Shown: positions 8,221 through 14,560 of the stretch, piece by piece
Numbering within the stretch: the stretch's first letter is position 1
How the letters are laid out: each line of letters starts with the position of its first letter
DNA from: JBOGFI01 sp050743365
Lineage (GTDB): Bacteria; Actinomycetota; Acidimicrobiia; IMCC26256; JACDBD01
Assembly (NCBI GenBank): GCA_050743365.1
Contig: JBOGFI010000163.1
Location: 1-18,742, forward strand
Direction of reading: 5' to 3'
Length of the DNA: 18,742 nucleotides
Translations under genes and position numbers: made by a program
The notes under the pieces: generated by a model
Databases searched by the model: none
Seen by the model: only the letters and a program-made list of their open reading frames with translations
What the model was told of the DNA's origin: nothing

Positions 8221-8248
8221 GATGAGAGCATTCTCATTCTCGTCTCAT
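8221..8248 (+). promoter_or_regulatory. phased 11-bp operator for an OmpR-family regulator (site 1)
   Basis: GATGAG (8221-8226), TCTCAT (8232-8237) and TCTCAT (8243-8248) start exactly 11 bp apart. Direct repeats phased at one helical turn are the usual binding pattern of OmpR/PhoB-type response regulators. The array lies just before the operon encoding the kinase and regulator, suggesting autoregulation. The last box contains the ATG at 8247, which argues against that codon being the translation start. The sequence pattern is seen; binding is inferred. Confidence 0.6.
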
Positions 8249-8273
8249 GAGGCTGAGCAGCCTGGACGGGACG

Positions 8274-8630
8274 ATGCGGTGTGGGATGACGGCGAGGCGG
8301 GTTCTGGTGGTGGCTGCGGCGGCGGCGGGACTGACGCTGGGCGGCATCGTGTTGGCCCGAGCACTCGATGGCCCCGAACGGCGGGACGTCCCGGTGATCG
8401 AGATCGAGTCGCCGTCGACCTCGGCCCCGCCCGGGTCGGGCGAGTCACCGTCGCCGCAGGAGCCGCCGCCATCACGACGGCCGCCGGCGCCAGCACCCAC
8501 GGACCCGGCGCCAGCACCCACGGACCCGGCTCCTGCCCCGGCTCCGGCGCCTCCTCCGCCAGCTCCTCCACCGCCTCCTCCCGCTGACGATGATCCCGAT
8601 GACGATCCCGGCGGAGACGATGACGGCTGA
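8274..8630 (+). CDS. small secreted/anchored protein, Pro-rich with acidic C-terminal tail
   Basis: About 118 residues. The frame opens at ATG 8247, but that codon lies inside the putative operator and has no ribosome site, so I take ATG 8274 (after GGACGGGA); ATG 8286 is also possible. The protein begins with T-A-R-R and a hydrophobic stretch (V-L-V-V-A-A-A-A-A-G-L-T-L-G-G-I-V-L-A), a signal peptide or membrane anchor. A Pro/Ala/Ser-rich linker follows, with two copies of A-P-A-P-T-D-P, and the end is acidic (D-D-D-P-D-D-D-P-G-G-D-D-D-G). No catalytic domain exists. The kinase gene starts inside its last codons, so the three genes form one operon. A protein of the same design lies on the other side of the two-component genes. 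A role as an extracytoplasmic cation-binding or sensing accessory is inference. Confidence 0.65.
   Translation: MRCGMTARRVLVVAAAAAGLTLGGIVLARALDGPERRDVPVIEIESPSTSAPPGSGESPSPQEPPPSRRPPAPAPTDPAPAPTDPAPAPAPAPPPPAPPPPPPADDDPDDDPGGDDDG
8486..8527 (+). repeat. 21-bp tandem duplication, two copies, inside the Pro-rich gene
   Basis: A 21-bp unit beginning GGCGCCAGCACCCACGG occurs twice without a gap (8486-8506 and 8507-8527). It encodes the repeated A-P-A-P-T-D-P segment. In-frame slippage would lengthen or shorten the linker of the small secreted protein. Confidence 0.7.
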
Positions 8631-10074
8631 GGCGCCGAGGCGCTCGCGGTTGCGCCTGCGGGTGGGTGGTGCGCGGCTGCGGATTCTGGGTTGGTACGTG
8701 GTGTTGTTGGTGGCTGCGACGGTGGGGTCGGTGCTGCTGTTGCGCGAGGTGCTCATCCACCAGCTCGACGACGAGGTCGAGGTGTCGCTCACCCAGGAGA
8801 CAGAAGAGCTGCGGGCGCTGTCGGGTGGCCGGAACCCCGAGACGGGTCAGCCCTTCGGCGAGGACGTAGCTGCGGTCTTCGACACCTTCCTTGACCGCAA
8901 CCTCCCCCATGAAGGCGAGGCGCTGTTCACGTTCGTCGAGGGCCGGCCGTACCGGGCCAGCTTCGGCGCGCCCTACCGCCTCGACGCGGAGCGTGACCTC
9001 GTGCGGCGCTGGACAAGCCTGCGGTCGGTGGAGCGGGGCGAGGTCGACACTCCTGCGGGGCCGGCCCGCTACCTCGCCGTGCCGCTACGCTTTGGTGACA
9101 CCACTCGGGGCGTCTTCGTGGTCGCCAACTTCGTGGCCGGTGAACGCTCCGAGGTCGACCACGCGATTCGGGTCGCCGCGGTCGTGGCGGTCTCGGTGCT
9201 GCTGGTGGCTTCACTGATCGCGTGGTTGGTCGCGGGACGGGTGCTGGCGCCGGTGCGCGCCCTCACCGACGCGACCCGTTCGATCACCGAGACCGATCTG
9301 ACGCGGCGACTGCCGGTGCGGGGGGGCGACGAGATCGCCGAGCTCACCGCCACCTTCAACAGCATGGTCGAGCGGCTCGAGGCCGCATTCGCGACCCAGC
9401 GCGCCTTCGTTGACGACGCCGGGCACGAGCTCCGCACGCCGATCACCATCATCCGGGGTCACCTCGAGCTGATGGGCGACGACCCCGAGGACCGCCGCCA
9501 GACCCTCGAGCTGGTGACCGACGAACTCGACCGGATGAGCCGCATGGTCGACGACCTCGCGCTGCTGGCCAAGGCGGAGCGGCCGGGGTTCCTCGAACCC
9601 GAGCCCGTCGACGTCGCCGCGTTCACCCGCGCGCTCCACGACAAGGTCACGAGCCTGGCGGGCCGCGACTGGCGCCTCGAGCAAACGGCGGCGGTGACGG
9701 TGATGGCCGACCGTCAGCGCCTCACCCAAGCCCTCACCAACCTCGCCCAGAACGCCACCCAGCACACCGACGCTGGTGACATCATCGGAATCGGATCAGC
9801 GGTGAGCCGCGACGAGCTCCGGATCTGGGTACGAGACACCGGTTCGGGCATCGATCCCGCCGACCAGCAACGCATCTTCGAGCGATTCACCCGTGCGACC
9901 AACGGCCGACGGCGCTCCGACGGCGCAGGCCTCGGCCTCGCCATCGTGCGCGCGATCGCCGATGCCCACGGGGGACGGGTCGAGCTCTACAGCCGCGTCG
10001 GAGCGGGCGCGACCTTCACGCTTGTCGTTCCCCGCCACACCGAAGCGAGGCCGGAGCAATGGCGCGCATCCTGA
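8620..10074 (+). CDS. sensor histidine kinase (HAMP, HisKA, HATPase)
   Basis: From ATG 8620 the protein has 484 residues; GGAG lies a few bases upstream and the start overlaps the preceding gene by 11 bp. An in-frame ATG at 8590 is further inside that gene and less likely. TM1 is at about 22-41, an extracytoplasmic sensor domain of ~140 residues follows, and TM2 is at 183-205. A HAMP linker starts at A-G-R-V-L-A-P-V-R-A-L. The HisKA block D-D-A-G-H-E-L-R-T-P-I-T has phospho-acceptor His269. The ATPase has its N box (L-T-N-L-A-Q-N-A-T, Asn378), G1 box D-T-G-S-G and G2 box G-A-G-L-G-L. All key residues are present. It should autophosphorylate on an envelope signal and pass phosphate to the regulator encoded next. 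The signal is unknown; the acidic-tail proteins beside it are candidate partners. Confidence 0.95.
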   Translation: MTAEAPRRSRLRLRVGGARLRILGWYVVLLVAATVGSVLLLREVLIHQLDDEVEVSLTQETEELRALSGGRNPETGQPFGEDVAAVFDTFLDRNLPHEGEALFTFVEGRPYRASFGAPYRLDAERDLVRRWTSLRSVERGEVDTPAGPARYLAVPLRFGDTTRGVFVVANFVAGERSEVDHAIRVAAVVAVSVLLVASLIAWLVAGRVLAPVRALTDATRSITETDLTRRLPVRGGDEIAELTATFNSMVERLEAAFATQRAFVDDAGHELRTPITIIRGHLELMGDDPEDRRQTLELVTDELDRMSRMVDDLALLAKAERPGFLEPEPVDVAAFTRALHDKVTSLAGRDWRLEQTAAVTVMADRQRLTQALTNLAQNATQHTDAGDIIGIGSAVSRDELRIWVRDTGSGIDPADQQRIFERFTRATNGRRRSDGAGLGLAIVRAIADAHGGRVELYSRVGAGATFTLVVPRHTEARPEQWRAS

Positions 10075-10730
10075 TCGCTGAGGACGAGCCCCGAATCGCG
10101 TCGTTTCTCGACAAGGGTCTCCGGGCGAACGGGTTCACCACGATCATCGTCGAGGACGGCCCCACCGCCGCTGCCGTCGCCCGCGACCACGACTTCGACC
10201 TGGTCGTCTTGGACCTCGGGCTCCCGGGCCGCGATGGGCTCGGCGTCCTTGCTGAGCTGCGCCGCCGCGGCGAACACCTCCCGGTGATCATCCTCACCGC
10301 CCGAGACGGACCAGAGCACACCGTGGCGGGCTTCGAGCGTGGAGCCGACGACTACATCACCAAACCGTTCACCTTCGAAGAGCTGCTCGCACGTGTCCGG
10401 GCTCGGCTCCGCCACGGCCCGGAAACCGAGCCTACGGTGCTCGAGGCCGGTGAGATCCGCCTCGACCTGCGGACCCGCCGCGCCCATGTCGGCAAGCATG
10501 TCGTCGAGCTCACCGCACGAGAGTTCGCGCTCACCGAGACCTTCCTACGCCATCCCGACCAGGTACTCAGCCGCGAGCAGCTCCTGAGCCACGTCTGGGG
10601 CTACGACTTCGAACCCGACTCCAACGTCGTCGATGTCTACGTGCGCTACCTCCGCAAGAAACTCGGTGATGGCGTCATCGAGACGGTACGCGGCATGGGA
10701 TACCGGCTGCGGGTGCGGCCCAGCGCATGA
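10059..10730 (+). CDS. OmpR/PhoB-family response regulator
   Basis: A 223-residue protein starts at ATG 10059 behind GGAG, overlapping the kinase gene by 16 bp. The receiver domain has the acidic pair (A-E-D-E, residues 7-10), phospho-acceptor Asp52 in V-V-L-D-L-G-L-P-G, Thr80 and Lys102 (I-T-K-P-F). The C-terminal winged-helix domain (about 125-220) has V-V-E-L-T-A-R-E-F, V-L-S-R-E-Q-L-L-S-H-V-W and V-D-V-Y-V-R-Y-L-R-K-K-L, ending in R-G-M-G-Y-R-L-R. It is the cognate partner of the kinase. Proteins of this family bind 11-bp phased direct repeats, and such arrays precede its own operon, the next gene and the ATP-grasp cluster. Confidence 0.96.
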   Translation: MARILIAEDEPRIASFLDKGLRANGFTTIIVEDGPTAAAVARDHDFDLVVLDLGLPGRDGLGVLAELRRRGEHLPVIILTARDGPEHTVAGFERGADDYITKPFTFEELLARVRARLRHGPETEPTVLEAGEIRLDLRTRRAHVGKHVVELTAREFALTETFLRHPDQVLSREQLLSHVWGYDFEPDSNVVDVYVRYLRKKLGDGVIETVRGMGYRLRVRPSA

Positions 10731-10759
10731 GATGTGTGGGTGCGATACCGCCGAGCGTC

Positions 10760-10798
10760 GATGAGCGAATCCTCAGCCCCATCTCACGTCTCGCTCAT
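10760..10798 (+). promoter_or_regulatory. phased 11-bp operator for an OmpR-family regulator (site 2)
   Basis: GATGAG (10760-10765), CCTCAG (10771-10776), TCTCAC (10782-10787) and GCTCAT (10793-10798) start exactly 11 bp apart. The order, a GATGAG hexamer and then Y/G-C-T-C-A boxes, is the same as at 8221. The array is 51 bp before the next start codon and follows the regulator gene, so the second acidic-tail protein probably has its own controlled promoter. Confidence 0.6.
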
Positions 10799-10849
10799 CG
10801 GGAAGGGCCACCGTGAGCACCGTCCTACCAGCCAGTCAAGGGAACCGCC

Positions 10850-11236
10850 ATGAGAACACCATCCCGGCTGAGGCCCATCATCGTCCTCATAGCGGTCCTG
10901 GCGGTCATCGCGGCTGCAGGCGCGATGGCCTTCAGCGACACCGGTGACGACGACTCCGAGGTAATCCCCGCCGTCCGGCTAGGCGACGATCTCGACGATG
11001 GCGACGGACTTCGCAACCGCGACCTCGGTGGGCGCTTGGACGGTGACGGCGACGACGGCACGGCGCCGATCATCGAGCCCACGCCTCCACCTCCTCCGCC
11101 CCCGCCGCTGCCTCCGCCTCTCCCGGCGACCTCCAGGGACGACGACGTCGGCGGCGATGACGACGTCGGCGGAGACGACGACCTCAGCGGGGACGACGAC
11201 GCTGGCGGCGATGACGGCGTCGGCGGCGGCGACTGA
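10850..11236 (+). CDS. small secreted/anchored protein with Pro-run and D-D-D-x-G-G repeat tail
   Basis: 128 residues starting at ATG 10850 behind AAGGGA. Residues 8-28 form a hydrophobic anchor or signal segment. Then come an acidic stretch (G-D-D-L-D-D-G-D-G), a run of about ten prolines with leucines (about 79-92), and from Asp97 to the end a hexapeptide repeat: D-D-D-V-G-G, D-D-D-V-G-G, D-D-D-L-S-G, D-D-D-A-G-G, D-D-G-V-G-G. The design (anchor, Pro spacer, Asp/Gly tail) matches the protein encoded at 8274, although the sequences are not clearly alignable. A divalent-cation-binding tail held away from the membrane by a stiff spacer is a reasonable reading. Its operator and position suggest control by the neighbouring response regulator. 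A hairpin terminator follows. Confidence 0.7.
   Translation: MRTPSRLRPIIVLIAVLAVIAAAGAMAFSDTGDDDSEVIPAVRLGDDLDDGDGLRNRDLGGRLDGDGDDGTAPIIEPTPPPPPPPPLPPPLPATSRDDDVGGDDDVGGDDDLSGDDDAGGDDGVGGGD
11138..11233 (+). repeat. 18-bp tandem repeat (five degenerate units) encoding D-D-D-x-G-G
   Basis: Units of the form GACGACGACGTCGGCGGC follow one another in frame from 11138, with mostly synonymous or conservative changes between units. The repeat forms the acidic tail of the small secreted protein and could expand or contract without a frameshift. Confidence 0.7.
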
Positions 11237-11246
11237 GCACTTCCCG

Positions 11247-11279
11247 GCCGGGGCCAGCTACCGAGGCGCTGGCTCCGGC
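11247..11279 (+). terminator. hairpin terminator without U-run
   Basis: GCCGGGGCCAGC (11247-11258) pairs with GCTGGCTCCGGC (11268-11279) over 12 positions with one G-U wobble and a 9-nt loop. It starts 10 bp after the stop codon of the D-D-D-x-G-G protein. No T-run follows; strong hairpins lacking a U-tract are common at actinobacterial gene ends. Confidence 0.55.
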
Positions 11280-11596
11280 TAGCTGCTCCACCGCCGCTTC
11301 GAGCTCCGCGCGATCGACCCGGCCGCCAACACCGATCCGACACGGCACGCGGCGTGGCCTGCGGGTGTGTCGAGCGGAATGATCAAGGCACACGATGCGG
11401 TCACAGTGACCGGTCACCGTGGCGCCGAACCGTCGTGTCACCCTGGAGATCACACCGCAGAGCACTCGCTTCGTGTTGTCCTCGAGCAACCCGCTCCCTG
11501 GAGGTTCCACGAACCGGATCCAGCGCGCCCGCGCTTGTTGTCAAGAGGCGAACTCCACGGTCGCAGCAGCGACATCTCGCGCCTGCTCGGGAGGCA

Positions 11597-11649
11597 GATG
11601 AGAGACGTCTCATGCGCGTTCAATGAACCCGTAATGACCAGCCGATGAA
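11597..11649 (+). promoter_or_regulatory. phased 11-bp operator upstream of the ATP-grasp cluster (site 3)
   Basis: GATGAG (11597-11602) and TCTCAT (11608-11613) are 11 bp apart, as at 8221 and 10760; the first 8 bases of this site are identical to those at 8221. Right after it a second phased series appears: AATGAA (11622), AATGAC (11633) and GATGAA (11644), again exactly 11 bp apart. The array ends 9 bp before the first start codon of the cluster. I infer that the neighbouring OmpR-type regulator controls the cluster. So close to the start codon it could act as a repressor site, or the mRNA leader could be very short. Confidence 0.55.
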
Positions 11650-11658
11650 CTGAGGGGG

Positions 11659-12525
11659 ATGCACGCCACAGCGTCCCCGCCGACGCCGCGAGGGAACCGG
11701 GCCTCGACGAAGGGCAGGCGCATCGTCATTCTCACGGAGCGCCGCTACCGCTCTCACGCCCAGCCGGCGGGGCTCGCCCGGGCACTGGTCGAGTTGGGAC
11801 ACGACGTGGCCGTGCTCGAGCCGGAGTCGCATGCCTTCGACGTCGCGGATTCGCGGTGGCTGACCGGCGTGGGAATGGTGGTCGCCCGCGGGCGCAGCCT
11901 CCCGGTGCTCGCGGCGCTCTCCCAGGCCGAGGCGCACAGCGTGGCGACCATCAACTGCCGGCGGGGGGTCGCTCTGGTGCACAACAAGGTCGACCTCGCC
12001 GTCGCTCTGGCAGCAGCACAGGTGCCTACTCCCCAGACGTTCGCCGGCGCGCCGGCCCTGCTCGCCGCGTCCGTTCCCACCCGCGCCTATCCGCTGATTC
12101 TCAAGCCCACTCATGGCGACAACGGCACGGGGCTGCGTCTAGTCGATGACCCAGACGAGTTACGAAGCCTGGAGTGGCCTGAGCCGGTCGCCCTCGCGCA
12201 GCCGTTCATTCCTAATGACGGCTATGACCTGAAGCTCTACGCAATCGGCGACTATCTGTTCGCGGTTCGGAAGGCGTCGCCGCTCCTCGCTGCTCCGGAT
12301 CGCAGCCCCCAGCTCGTCCCCCTGAGCGCGGAGCTGGCGGCGTTGGGACGCCGCTTCCGGGTGCAGTTCGACCTGGAGCTGTTCGGGGTCGACTGTCTCG
12401 TCACACCGAGCGGCCTCGTGGTGATCGAGGTCAACGACTTCCCGAACTACAGCGGCGTGCCGCAGGCCGACCGGACCCTCGCCGAACTGGTGCACCAGTC
12501 CGTGGCTGCGAGGAGCCCGCGGTGA
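11659..12525 (+). CDS. ATP-grasp enzyme 1 (ITPK/RimK-like)
   Basis: 288 residues. An N-terminal alpha/beta domain (R-I-V-I-L-T-E-R-R-Y, from residue 21) precedes the ATP-grasp fold. Visible landmarks are H-N-K-V-D-L (108-113), P-L-I-L-K-P with Lys149 as the likely nucleotide-binding lysine, the glycine-rich loop T-H-G-D-N-G-T-G, D-L-K-L-Y-A-I-G-D-Y-L-F-A-V-R-K (190-205), Asp245 in L-F-G-V-D, and the metal-binding end E257-V-N259-D-F-P-N-Y-S-G-V-P. This copy keeps the full E-x-N set. Such enzymes activate a carboxylate or phosphorylate a polyol using ATP; the substrate is not readable. A G-rich ribosome site abuts the ATG almost directly, yet no later start is attractive. The next gene starts inside its stop (GTGA overlap). 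It differs from enzymes 2 and 3, which are closer to each other. Confidence 0.85.
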   Translation: MHATASPPTPRGNRASTKGRRIVILTERRYRSHAQPAGLARALVELGHDVAVLEPESHAFDVADSRWLTGVGMVVARGRSLPVLAALSQAEAHSVATINCRRGVALVHNKVDLAVALAAAQVPTPQTFAGAPALLAASVPTRAYPLILKPTHGDNGTGLRLVDDPDELRSLEWPEPVALAQPFIPNDGYDLKLYAIGDYLFAVRKASPLLAAPDRSPQLVPLSAELAALGRRFRVQFDLELFGVDCLVTPSGLVVIEVNDFPNYSGVPQADRTLAELVHQSVAARSPR

Positions 12526-13358
12526 GGATCGCCTTCCTGATGGTGGCGCACCCCCCCAGCCGTGTGAGCCCCATCATGCCCGCGGTGGTCCAGCTCCTGC
12601 GCGACTGGGGCGTCGAGGTCGCCGTCGTCTACCCCGAAGAGGAACGGGTCGACCTGGGGGCCGTGCGAGTGGAACACGACCTCTACGTCCTGAAGTCGGG
12701 CACGGAGCTGGCCCTGAGCGTCGCGGGGGTGCTCGACGCGCTCGGCGCCGTCATCATCAACCCGTACCAGGTGAGCGTCCGCTGTCGCGACAAGATCGTC
12801 GCCACCCGGATCCTGCAGGACGCGGGCATCCCCGTTCCTGACACGTACGTCGCCGGTCGCCCCGGCGAGCTCGCATCCCTCCTCGAGGACGGCCCGCTGG
12901 TCATCAAGCCCTACCGAGGCTCGCAGGGTCGTGGTGTGCGAGTGATCTGGGACGCCGACGAGCTCCACGACGGTGTGACCACCGACGGTCCTCTGCTGGC
13001 GCAGCGCTACCACCAGCCAGTGGGACCCGACTGCAAGGTCTACTGCATCGGCGGCCAGCTGTTCGGCGTGAAGCGGGTCTGGCCGGCGCGCACCTACCGG
13101 GAGAAGCTCGGCGAGCCGTTCACCATCACAGCCGAGATCCGCGATATAGCCGTGCGAGCCGGCGCTGCGTTCGGCCTCGGACTGTTCGGGTTCGACGTCA
13201 TCATGGCGGCCAGTCGGCCCTACGTCGTGGACATCTCCGCCTTCCCCGGCTTCAAGGGCGTACCCGACGCGCCCCTCCGTCTCGCCGATTACATCTACAC
13301 CGCGGCCGAGCGAGCAGCAGCGGGGCGCCCACTTGTCGCCACCGGAGCCCCAGCGTGA
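12522..13358 (+). CDS. ATP-grasp enzyme 2 (ITPK-like), altered metal-binding end
   Basis: 278 residues from GTG 12522, overlapping the previous gene by 4 bp. Landmarks: N-terminal domain M-R-I-A-F-L-M-V-A-H; D-L-Y-V-L-K-S-G-T-E-L-A-L-S-V-A-G-V-L (53-71); N-P-Y (80-82); D-K (90-91) followed by A-G-I-P-V-P-D-T; Lys129 in L-V-I-K-P; glycine-rich loop R-G-S-Q-G-R-G-V; C-K-V-Y-C-I-G-G; Asp225 in L-F-G-F-D-V-I; and the end D237-I-S239-A-F-P-G-F-K-G-V-P. It aligns along its whole length with enzyme 3, so the two arose by duplication. The last metal ligand, normally Asn, is Ser239 here, so activity may be altered or lost. It lies between enzyme 1 and the dehydrogenase in one tightly overlapping operon. 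Confidence 0.88.
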   Translation: MRIAFLMVAHPPSRVSPIMPAVVQLLRDWGVEVAVVYPEEERVDLGAVRVEHDLYVLKSGTELALSVAGVLDALGAVIINPYQVSVRCRDKIVATRILQDAGIPVPDTYVAGRPGELASLLEDGPLVIKPYRGSQGRGVRVIWDADELHDGVTTDGPLLAQRYHQPVGPDCKVYCIGGQLFGVKRVWPARTYREKLGEPFTITAEIRDIAVRAGAAFGLGLFGFDVIMAASRPYVVDISAFPGFKGVPDAPLRLADYIYTAAERAAAGRPLVATGAPA

Positions 13359-14560
13359 AGGCAGTCGTGATCGGGCCCGGTCGCATCGGCTGCGGGTTCG
13401 TCGGCCAGCTGCTCCGGTCCGCCAATCACGAGGTCGTGTTCGTGGGGCGGGGGCCCGTCGTAGATCTCCTGGGGCGACGCCGCCGCTACCGGGTGCGGCT
13501 GATCGATGGGACCGCGGTCGAGGAGATCGGCGTCGACGGTGTCGACGCCGTCAACGTGGACGACACGCACGCGGTCCTGGACCACCTGGCGTCCGCGCAG
13601 CTCGTCGCCACCGCGGTCGGCGCCGGCAACCTTTCCCGGGTCACGCCCCTCCTGGCGATGGGGATTGCCCGCGCTCGCCAACCCACCAACGTCATCGCGT
13701 TCGAGAACCTCTCCCGGGCGGGCACCTGGCTGCGCGGGCAGGTGGCGCGGCACCTGCCGGTCGGCTTCCCGCTCGACGAGCACGGCTTCTCGGGCGCGGT
13801 GGTCAGCCGCGCGGTCTCCCATCGGCTCTGGCCGCGCGGGCCGAGCGAGTCGCTCGTGTTAGTGGGGGATCGGCCCTGCACCTTCCACGTTGACCGGGCC
13901 GCCCTGCGGGAACCGCTCCCCGCCCTTGCCGGGATGATCGCCACCGGCGCCTACCAAGCGTGGGAGCGGCGCAAGCGCTGCATGTACAGCGCCGGCCATG
14001 CCGCCACCGCCTACCTCGGCTCCCTGAAGGGTTACCACTACATCCACACCGCCATCCGGGATCCCGAGATCCGCTCGGCGGTTCGCGTCGCCATGGCGGA
14101 GGGGCAGCGGGGCTTGCGGGCCCGGTACGGGCCCGGAGTCGCGGGGGACGAGACCGACCTCGACGCGATCCTGGCGCGCTTCGACAATGCCGCCCTCAGC
14201 GATCCCATCGCACGCGTCGGCCGTGACCCGCGTCGCAAGCTCCACGCCGACGACCGCCTCGTCGGCGCCGCTCGCCTCGCCGCCGATGGCGGTACGCGCC
14301 CCGAGATGCTGGCCCTGGCGATCACGGCTGCGCTCTGCTTCGACGACCCATGCGACCCCGGAGCCGCCGAGCTCCACAGCGAGATCGAGCGCCTGGGGAT
14401 CGCCCCGGTGCTCCGCTCGGTGTGCGGCCTCCGGCCCGACCGCGGCGTGGGTCGGGTCGTGGCCGAGCAGTGGCGGGCGTTGGCGCCCGGATGGGGGGAG
14501 GGCAACCTGCTACTCAGCCTGCGATCCCGCATGTGGGCCGTGCAGGCCGCGGCCTCCTGA
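13355..14560 (+). CDS. mannitol-1-phosphate 5-dehydrogenase-like polyol-phosphate oxidoreductase
   Basis: 401 residues from GTG 13355 (4-bp overlap with enzyme 2). The N-terminal Rossmann domain has G-P-G-R-I-G-C-G-F (7-15). The centre has A-F-E-N-L-S (115-120), matching the A-C-E-N segment of MtlD-type enzymes. The helical C-terminal domain has E-R-R-K-R-C-M-Y-S-A-G-H-A-A-T-A-Y-L-G (about 204-222) and F-D-N-A-A-L-S-D-P-I-A-R-V-G-R-D-P-R-R-K-L with D-D-R-L-V-G-A-A, the long-chain mannitol dehydrogenase family signature. Lys207 and His215 align with catalytic Lys and His; Asn118 is kept. The second conserved Asn, five residues after the Lys, is Ser212. It probably interconverts a sugar phosphate and a polyol phosphate with NAD(P)H, but the substitution suggests a different substrate. 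No mannitol uptake genes are near, and it is co-transcribed with ATP-grasp enzymes. Confidence 0.85.
   Translation: MKAVVIGPGRIGCGFVGQLLRSANHEVVFVGRGPVVDLLGRRRRYRVRLIDGTAVEEIGVDGVDAVNVDDTHAVLDHLASAQLVATAVGAGNLSRVTPLLAMGIARARQPTNVIAFENLSRAGTWLRGQVARHLPVGFPLDEHGFSGAVVSRAVSHRLWPRGPSESLVLVGDRPCTFHVDRAALREPLPALAGMIATGAYQAWERRKRCMYSAGHAATAYLGSLKGYHYIHTAIRDPEIRSAVRVAMAEGQRGLRARYGPGVAGDETDLDAILARFDNAALSDPIARVGRDPRRKLHADDRLVGAARLAADGGTRPEMLALAITAALCFDDPCDPGAAELHSEIERLGIAPVLRSVCGLRPDRGVGRVVAEQWRALAPGWGEGNLLLSLRSRMWAVQAAAS

Larger units (their letters stand above)
11237..11658. other. intergenic stretch of about 420 bp
   Basis: It holds a hairpin terminator near its left end and a phased operator array near its right end. 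Between about 11290 and 11590 I see no gene with a recognisable product. It separates the two-component block from the ATP-grasp cluster, so the cluster must have its own promoter in or near the right-hand part. Confidence 0.5.

Noticed and set aside
8247..8273. ATG 8247 as start of the small Pro-rich protein
   Set aside because: It lies inside the phased operator box, has no ribosome site, and the signal segment begins later; ATG 8274 or 8286 fits better.
10731..10849. Rho-independent terminator after the response regulator
   Set aside because: No stable hairpin found; the short space is occupied by the phased operator and the next promoter region.
14350..14559. Upstream extension of ATP-grasp enzyme 3 into the dehydrogenase gene
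   Set aside because: The extra 70 residues are Arg/Pro-rich shifted-frame sequence; alignment with enzyme 2 starts exactly at ATG 14560.
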